Shown: positions 5,360 through 8,524 of the stretch, one piece after another
How positions within the stretch are numbered: position 1 is the stretch's first letter
Layout of the letters: the number at the start of each line of letters is the position of its first letter
Source: Nanobdellota archaeon
Lineage (GTDB): Archaea; Nanobdellota; Nanobdellia; Pacearchaeales; GW2011-AR1
Assembly (NCBI GenBank): GCA_018901625.1
Contig: JAHIEM010000109.1
Span: forward strand, 1-8,524
Direction: 5' to 3'
Length of the DNA: 8,524 nt
Program-made: the position numbers and the translations under genes
The notes under the pieces: generated by a model
What the model was told of the DNA's origin: nothing
What the model saw: only the letters and a program-made list of their open reading frames with translations
Databases searched by the model: none

Positions 5360-6057
5360 TATCTCTTCTTCCTCCCTGTTCTTCTCGGGTGCAAGTGTCC
5401 AACCTTTGCTCCAGGGGGCGCATTTCTCTTTGCTATCTTGCTTTTAATTCTTTTGCCTCTTCCACTTCCGAACGGATGGTCAATTGCATTCATCTTAACA
5501 GCAGAAGTTCTTGGCCAGAGCTTGTTTTTTGATTTCATCATATGCCAGTGCTTGCCTGCTTTTATAATTGGCTTGTCTAATCTTCCCTGCCCCGCAATCA
5601 CTCCAATTGTTGCTCGGCAATTTTCATCTAAAAAAATCTCCTTCTTGCTGGGCATTAGTATTCCTCTCTTGCTTCCAGCAATCTTGCTTAACACAGCGCT
5701 AGAACCAGCAGTTCTCATCATCTTCCCGCCATCTCCAGAATTAAGTTCAATATTAAATATTCTTGTTCCAGGAGGAATGTCTCTCAAGTGCATAATGTTT
5801 CCTGGCTTAACATTCTTTCCACCAAGTTCAATTTCCTGCCCCACTAGAGCTCCATCAAATGCAGCATTATAGAAAACTTCATTGTCAGTTTTTATTTTAG
5901 CAAGAGGCGCGCTATGCGCGCACGAGTTTATTAAATCTGCAATCTTCCCCTTTCCTTCAGCAAGAGGATATTTTATCCTGTATACATAAGCCTGCTTTCT
6001 AACTCTGTAAGTTAAGCTTCCGTGCCCTCTTGCCTGTTGAATTAGTGTTTTTCCCAT
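5359..6057 (-). CDS. rpl2: Large-subunit ribosomal protein uL2
   Basis: uL2 is a primary 23S rRNA binder essential for subunit joining and peptidyl-transferase centre structure. The 232-residue product has the archaeal start (GKTLIQQARGHGSLTYRV), the SH3-like domain with LRDIPPGTRIFNIEL and GGKMMRTAGSSA, and the C-terminal domain with NAIDHPFGSGRG around 190-201. The conserved His194 is retained. The end, RNAPPGAKVGHLHPRRTGR, is typical. Length is slightly below the archaeal norm of about 240. GGAG lies seven bases before the ATG. A 101-nt spacer with a strong palindrome precedes it. Instead of uS19, its stop is overlapped by the 54-codon ORF of the inserted segment. Confidence 0.98.
   Translation of the reverse strand: MGKTLIQQARGHGSLTYRVRKQAYVYRIKYPLAEGKGKIADLINSCAHSAPLAKIKTDNEVFYNAAFDGALVGQEIELGGKNVKPGNIMHLRDIPPGTRIFNIELNSGDGGKMMRTAGSSAVLSKIAGSKRGILMPSKKEIFLDENCRATIGVIAGQGRLDKPIIKAGKHWHMMKSKNKLWPRTSAVKMNAIDHPFGSGRGKRIKSKIAKRNAPPGAKVGHLHPRRTGRKKR
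5371..5376 (-). promoter_or_regulatory. Shine-Dalgarno-like GGGAGG at the end of uL2
   Basis: GGGAGG on the minus strand, within the codons for the terminal TGRKK of uL2, is 11 bases before the ATG that overlaps the uL2 stop. Before the insertion it may have served uS19; now it can serve the 54-codon ORF. Arg/Lys codons alone could also produce this purine run. Confidence 0.45.
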
Positions 6058-6064
6058 TTCAAAT

Positions 6065-6068
6065 CTCC
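6065..6068 (-). promoter_or_regulatory. Shine-Dalgarno of uL2
   Basis: GGAG on the minus strand, seven bases before the uL2 ATG, after the palindromic element. It supports the chosen start. Confidence 0.65.
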
Positions 6069-6080
6069 ATCAAGAGTTTG

Positions 6081-6119
6081 AAAGCTTGGGGATTCGCAAA
6101 TCCCCAAGCTTTTAAATTT
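6081..6119 (-). promoter_or_regulatory. Palindromic element copy A, upstream of uL2: perfect 14-bp inverted repeat with TATA-like box
   Basis: On the minus strand AAATTTAAAA (6119-6110) leads directly into a perfect inverted repeat, arms 6112-6099 and 6094-6081, with a 4-nt loop (TGCG). As RNA it would be a very stable hairpin ending 23 nt before the uL2 ATG. It resembles neither a U-tract terminator nor a known riboswitch. The same element, slightly degenerate, occurs before uS3. If the TATA-like box is used, initiation about 25 bp downstream would fall inside the palindrome, fitting an operator. If transcription comes from uL3, the hairpin would stand in front of the uL2 ribosome-binding site. 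Confidence 0.6.
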
Positions 6120-6158
6120 TCTCTTTCAAATCTCTGAAAATTTAAATTTAATTTCATG

Positions 6159-6398
6159 TTATATCATCCCGAGTTTAGTTGCAACATCAATTGCAGGATT
6201 CTTTTTATTTAATTTAACATAAGCTTTTTTCTGATTTCCCCTGATTAATACTCGTATTTTATCAACCTTAACACTGAACAAACTCTCAATCTCTTTCTTA
6301 ATTTCCTCTTTCCTCATCTTTCTGTCTGTCTGAAATATCAAAGTGTTTTCCAGCTCAATTAATTTTACTGCTTTTTCTGTTGTAATGGGTTTCATCAT
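6159..6398 (-). CDS. rpl23: Large-subunit ribosomal protein uL23
   Basis: uL23 lies at the tunnel exit and is the main docking point for SRP and other nascent-chain factors. The 79-residue product is the compact archaeal form: KPITTEKAVKLIE at the start, IESLFSVKVDKIRVLI in the middle, KKAYVKLNKKNPAIDVATKLGMI at the end. It opens with two consecutive ATG codons; the first overlaps the uL4 stop by four bases (ATGA) and is preferred. After its stop comes a 101-nt spacer before uL2, the widest gap between ribosomal genes here apart from the endonuclease insertion. Confidence 0.96.
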   Translation of the reverse strand: MMKPITTEKAVKLIELENTLIFQTDRKMRKEEIKKEIESLFSVKVDKIRVLIRGNQKKAYVKLNKKNPAIDVATKLGMI

Positions 6399-7186
6399 TT
6401 TTTATTCTCTCCAATCTGCTTTAATTCTTTAACAGCCTGCTCAGAATAGATAGTCAATCTCCCCATTGGCCATAAATCAGCCATCTCTATCTCATCAATT
6501 TTTCTTACATCAATTCCAGAGAAATTTGCTTTCTCATCTTTCCCGATTATTAACAATAATCCTGCGCTCTTCTTGTATTTTCTATTTCTCATCTTTCCCT
6601 TGCCAGCTCTCACTTCTTTCTTTTGCAAGACAGATTCCCACGCACTATTTAAATTATTTTTAAGAATCTCAAAAAATTGCTTAGTCTTTAATTTTAATAA
6701 ATCAGACTTTATCACCAAAGGCAATTCTAACTTCCAACTCTCAGCAGAAGAATATCTCTTTTTCAAGATGTCTAATCTTGCAGTCGCAGCCATTACACTC
6801 TGAAGAGCAATTACTGCCTCTTTCTTGTTTATCTTTTTCTTAGTTTGAAATCCTAGAACCTTTGGAGGATGTGGCTTCCTTCCGCCTCTTGTTCCAGAAA
6901 CTTCAGCACCCTGCCAGTAAAAGTGGTCCCCCCTTCTCCAAAAAATCTTTCTCGGAACTCTTGAGATACCTTTTCCATAAGCAGTCTTCCACAGCCTTCT
7001 GGAATGAGACAAAATTCCAGAAGCAGAATGCTGCTTGCCCGCCATAATAAACGGAGCATAAGGCTGTATCTGTTTCTGAGATTCATAGAACTTTTGCGCA
7101 ATATCTTCTCGGATTAGCATTGAGAAGAATTCTGGCATGTCTATTTCTCCGCTCGTCCCACTCTCTGAAATTATTTTTGATTTCAT
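6395..7186 (-). CDS. rpl4: Large-subunit ribosomal protein uL4
   Basis: uL4 folds 23S rRNA and its long loop narrows the peptide tunnel. The 263-residue product has the archaeal/eukaryotic form. The tunnel loop spans about residues 48-115, with basic and aromatic content (SRRLWKTAYGKGISRVPRK, GDHFYWQGAEVSGTRGGRKPHPP). The domain continues with KKEAVIALQSVMAATA and a C-terminal MADLWPMGRLTIYSEQAVKEL. Length is normal. It overlaps uL3 and uL23 by four bases each (ATGA), so the first three genes form a coupled block. In bacteria uL4 autoregulates this operon; whether anything similar applies here is unknown. Confidence 0.97.
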   Translation of the reverse strand: MKSKIISESGTSGEIDMPEFFSMLIREDIAQKFYESQKQIQPYAPFIMAGKQHSASGILSHSRRLWKTAYGKGISRVPRKIFWRRGDHFYWQGAEVSGTRGGRKPHPPKVLGFQTKKKINKKEAVIALQSVMAATARLDILKKRYSSAESWKLELPLVIKSDLLKLKTKQFFEILKNNLNSAWESVLQKKEVRAGKGKMRNRKYKKSAGLLLIIGKDEKANFSGIDVRKIDEIEMADLWPMGRLTIYSEQAVKELKQIGENKK

Positions 7187-8142
7187 TCTAATTTTATAAA
7201 CTCGTATTTTTTCTTGCTGCTGGATTTAGTTGCTCTTAGAGGAGAAGTTAGAAGCAGCTGCCTCTTTGCAGGTCCAGGAACACTTCCCCTAACAATCACA
7301 TATTCTGTTTTTATATTTCCAAAATTACTCCACCCTTGCTTCGGGTTTATATTTTTCTCAGAAATCTTCCCAATCTCAACTAGACTAGAATTATAATTTA
7401 TCCTGGTCTGCATGCCAAGCTGTCCAGCTTGCGCAACCCTGAATACTACGTGATGTGGATGCCAAGGCCCTAGGCTTCCTGGTCTCCTTCTTCCTTTCTC
7501 GCTTTTATGCCCCTTTAAGCTAATCCCAAATCGCTTTACAGGCCCTTCAAATCCATGCCCCTTTGAAAGCCCCCGAACATCCACCATGCCATTCTTTTTC
7601 AGAATTTCAGAACAGTGTATCTCTTTATTTGCATGCTGCTTAACAAACTCTATCTTCTCCTCAAGTTTCCCGCCAATTCCAACTTCAATGATGTCTGGAG
7701 TTTTTTTAATTCCAGTGTTTTTAACCTGCGAATAAACAATAACCTTTATATCGTCAATCTCAGAAATTCTCTTGTCAATCTCTTCTATCTTCCCAATCTT
7801 CGCGCTCTTGCCTATCTTCAACACTCTTTTAAGCTCTTTATCAGAATTAAGTATTATCTCACCAACACATAAATTATCTTTGTATAATCTCACAGAATAA
7901 ATCTTTAAACTTGGAACCTCGAGAACAGAAGCAGGAATTGTTATTTTTTTATCTTTTGTCATAGAATCAGCAGTTAAATCCTTAACAAGGCAGGATGTCA
8001 TGCCCACCTTATAAGCAATAAACCCCATCAATCCAGTTGTGTCTGTTTTTAGAGCGCGCCAGTTTACACTAGGCAAAAATTTTTCAGCTCGCTTTCTAGG
8101 CCAAATTTGCAGGCTTCCATCTCTAGATTTATGTGCTCCCAT
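7183..8142 (-). CDS. rpl3: Large-subunit ribosomal protein uL3
   Basis: uL3 is an early assembly protein whose central extension reaches the peptidyl-transferase centre. The 319-residue product begins with the archaeal MGAHKSRDGSLQIWPRKRA region. It continues through MGFIAYKVGMTS, a middle insertion typical of archaea/eukaryotes, VDVRGLSKGHGFEGPVKRFG at about 187-206, and the extension signature RRRPGSLGPWHPHHV around 218-232 followed by AGQLGMQTR. Length is near the family norm. No Shine-Dalgarno precedes the ATG, in contrast to the other genes that follow a spacer, and a TATA-like box lies about 33 bases upstream, so it may be read from a very short leader. It heads the operon and overlaps uL4 by four bases. 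Confidence 0.97.
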   Translation of the reverse strand: MGAHKSRDGSLQIWPRKRAEKFLPSVNWRALKTDTTGLMGFIAYKVGMTSCLVKDLTADSMTKDKKITIPASVLEVPSLKIYSVRLYKDNLCVGEIILNSDKELKRVLKIGKSAKIGKIEEIDKRISEIDDIKVIVYSQVKNTGIKKTPDIIEVGIGGKLEEKIEFVKQHANKEIHCSEILKKNGMVDVRGLSKGHGFEGPVKRFGISLKGHKSEKGRRRPGSLGPWHPHHVVFRVAQAGQLGMQTRINYNSSLVEIGKISEKNINPKQGWSNFGNIKTEYVIVRGSVPGPAKRQLLLTSPLRATKSSSKKKYEFIKLE

Positions 8143-8170
8143 ATTAATTACTTAATCAGTATGATTTCAG

Positions 8171-8178
8171 TTTATATC
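8171..8178 (-). promoter_or_regulatory. Candidate proximal TATA box of the operon (upstream of uL3)
   Basis: GATATAAA on the minus strand is centred about 33 bp before the uL3 ATG. Archaeal transcription starts about 25 bp downstream of the box, which would leave a leader of only several bases, consistent with the missing Shine-Dalgarno. A TCCAGATA direct repeat (plus-strand reading) overlaps its upstream edge. Prediction only. Confidence 0.4.
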
Positions 8179-8195
8179 CAGATAATTTCCAGATA
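8177..8195. repeat. Two TCCAGATA copies spaced by one helical turn, next to the proximal TATA box
   Basis: TCCAGATA occurs at 8177-8184 and again at 8188-8195 on the plus strand, an 11-bp period. The outer flanks TATATC (8173-8178) and GATATA (8192-8197) also form a dyad. The arrangement, touching the TATA-like box, is what a transcription-factor site could look like. In A+T-rich DNA chance is possible. Confidence 0.35.
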
Positions 8196-8206
8196 TAGTT
8201 AAAATC

Positions 8207-8242
8207 AACTCATGTTTTTGCCTTTTGGGCAAGAAGTGAGTT
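8207..8242 (-). other. Imperfect hairpin in the uL3 upstream region
   Basis: Outer arms 8242-8237 and 8212-8207 (AACTCA/TGAGTT) and inner arms 8232-8228 and 8222-8218 (TTGCC/GGCAA) can pair, with 4-5 nt of internal loop on each side and a 5-nt apical loop. It would be part of the leader RNA only if transcription starts from the distal TATA-like box; otherwise it could belong to the 3' region of the preceding gene. There is no adjoining U-tract. Confidence 0.35.
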
Positions 8243-8280
8243 AATCTTCTAATCTAACTTAAAATTAGGTGTTTTGGGGG

Positions 8281-8290
8281 TTTTTAAAGG
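8281..8290 (-). promoter_or_regulatory. Candidate distal TATA-like box upstream of uL3
   Basis: CCTTTAAAAA on the minus strand, just after the stop of the upstream gene, followed by a C-run. Start-site placement about 25 bp downstream would give a leader of roughly 115 nt containing the imperfect hairpin. It is weaker than the proximal candidate because its distance from uL3 is long and no BRE is clear. Confidence 0.25.
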
Positions 8291-8293
8291 TTT

Positions 8294-8524
8294 TTACGCC
8301 TCAAACTCTTTTTCTTCCCTAATTTCGCGCTTGTCAATTTCCATCTTTCTGATTATCTTCCCTCTTTTTTTCGCATTCTCTCTCATCTTCACAAAATCTT
8401 TCTCATCTCTGTCAACTATGACATCTTCTATAACATATATATGCGAAATCTTCGCCTTGCTGCATTCAGGCAACATAAACCAATCTCTCAGTTTTTCCCA
8501 GTATTTCAAATCACATTCAAGAAT
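8294..8524 (-). CDS. Unrecognised protein, C-terminal part (cut by window edge)
   Basis: An open frame enters from the right edge and ends at a TAA at 8296-8294, giving 76 visible residues. A TTG at 8509 could act as a start, but the frame is open to the edge (ILECD precedes it), so a longer gene truncated by the window is more likely. The segment contains KYWEKLRDWFMLPEC, a hydrophobic strand (ISHIYVIEDVIVDRDE), and a long, highly charged C-terminal helix rich in Lys, Arg and Glu. It has no transmembrane segment. I cannot assign a family; the charged tail would suit a nucleic-acid or ribosome-associated protein, but that is inference. It is separated from uL3 by 151 nt and is probably a different transcription unit. 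Confidence 0.6.
   Translation of the reverse strand: MLECDLKYWEKLRDWFMLPECSKAKISHIYVIEDVIVDRDEKDFVKMRENAKKRGKIIRKMEIDKREIREEKEFEA

Noticed and set aside
5339..5872. A 177-codon plus-strand open frame opposite uL2
   Set aside because: Hydrophobic, membrane-like composition arises from the reverse complement of Lys/Glu/Gly codons of uL2; uL2 is certain on the other strand.
5359..6057. uL2 'HPFGSG' as an aberrant active-site motif
   Set aside because: The second His of the bacterial HPHGGG motif is normally Phe in archaeal and eukaryotic uL2, and the first His is retained; only the Gly-to-Ser step is mildly unusual.
6081..6112. The 14-bp palindrome as an intrinsic terminator of uL3-uL4-uL23
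   Set aside because: No U-tract follows on the minus strand, it stands just before the ribosome-binding site of uL2, and archaeal termination relies on U-runs rather than hairpins.
6853..7101. An 82-codon minus-strand frame inside uL4
   Set aside because: It is out of frame within a complete uL4 gene and shows no family resemblance.
1..8524. CRISPR arrays, tRNA or rRNA genes, insertion sequences, replication origins
   Set aside because: No regularly spaced repeats, tRNA-like cloverleaf, rRNA segments, transposase genes or iteron clusters were seen on either strand by reading; apart from the endonuclease insert the window is coding for ribosomal proteins.

Overview
The window is a tightly packed archaeal ribosomal-protein operon (the fused S10/spc-type cluster), read entirely from the minus strand, so transcription runs from high to low coordinates. 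The gene order uL3-uL4-uL23-uL2-uS19-uL22-uS3-uL29-aIF1-uS17-uL14-uL24-eS4-uL5 is archaeal. aIF1 (SUI1) and eS4 inside the cluster, together with the sequences of uL2, uL3, uS17 and uS19, exclude bacteria. The A+T-rich DNA, lysine-rich proteins, short gene versions and absence of the usual RNase P subunit gene suggest a small-genome DPANN lineage (Pacearchaeota/Woesearchaeota-like). That placement is inference; the archaeal assignment is solid.

Layout in transcription order: the C-terminal end of an unrecognised gene (8524-8294); a 151-nt spacer with two candidate TATA boxes, an imperfect hairpin and a short direct repeat; uL3, uL4 and uL23 joined by ATGA overlaps; a 101-nt spacer with a perfect 14-bp palindrome; uL2; an inserted segment of about 1.1 kb; uS19 and uL22; an 86-nt spacer carrying a second copy of the same palindromic element; uS3, uL29 and aIF1 joined by overlaps; a 58-nt spacer where rnp1 would normally lie; uS17 and uL14; a 50-nt spacer; uL24, eS4, and the first 26 codons of uL5 at the left edge. 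No stretch of more than about 150 nt lacks a gene.

Two things stand out. First, the normally invariant uL2-uS19 junction is split by a two-motif LAGLIDADG homing endonuclease gene flanked by helix-turn-helix regions, preceded by an overlooked 54-codon ORF. The package is wired into the operon: the small ORF overlaps the uL2 stop by one base, and the endonuclease overlaps the uS19 start by eight bases and supplies its Shine-Dalgarno sequence. Second, near-identical elements of 37-39 bp (a TATA-like AAATTTAAAA followed by a palindrome) sit at nearly the same distance upstream of uL2 and of uS3. They could be internal promoters with operators, or RNA control hairpins inside the operon.

The remaining genes work together: large-subunit proteins (uL2, uL3, uL4, uL5, uL14, uL22, uL23, uL24, uL29), small-subunit proteins (uS3, uS17, uS19, eS4) and an initiation factor that acts on the small subunit. 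Translational coupling through overlaps, with Shine-Dalgarno motifs wherever a gap exists, is the evident expression strategy.
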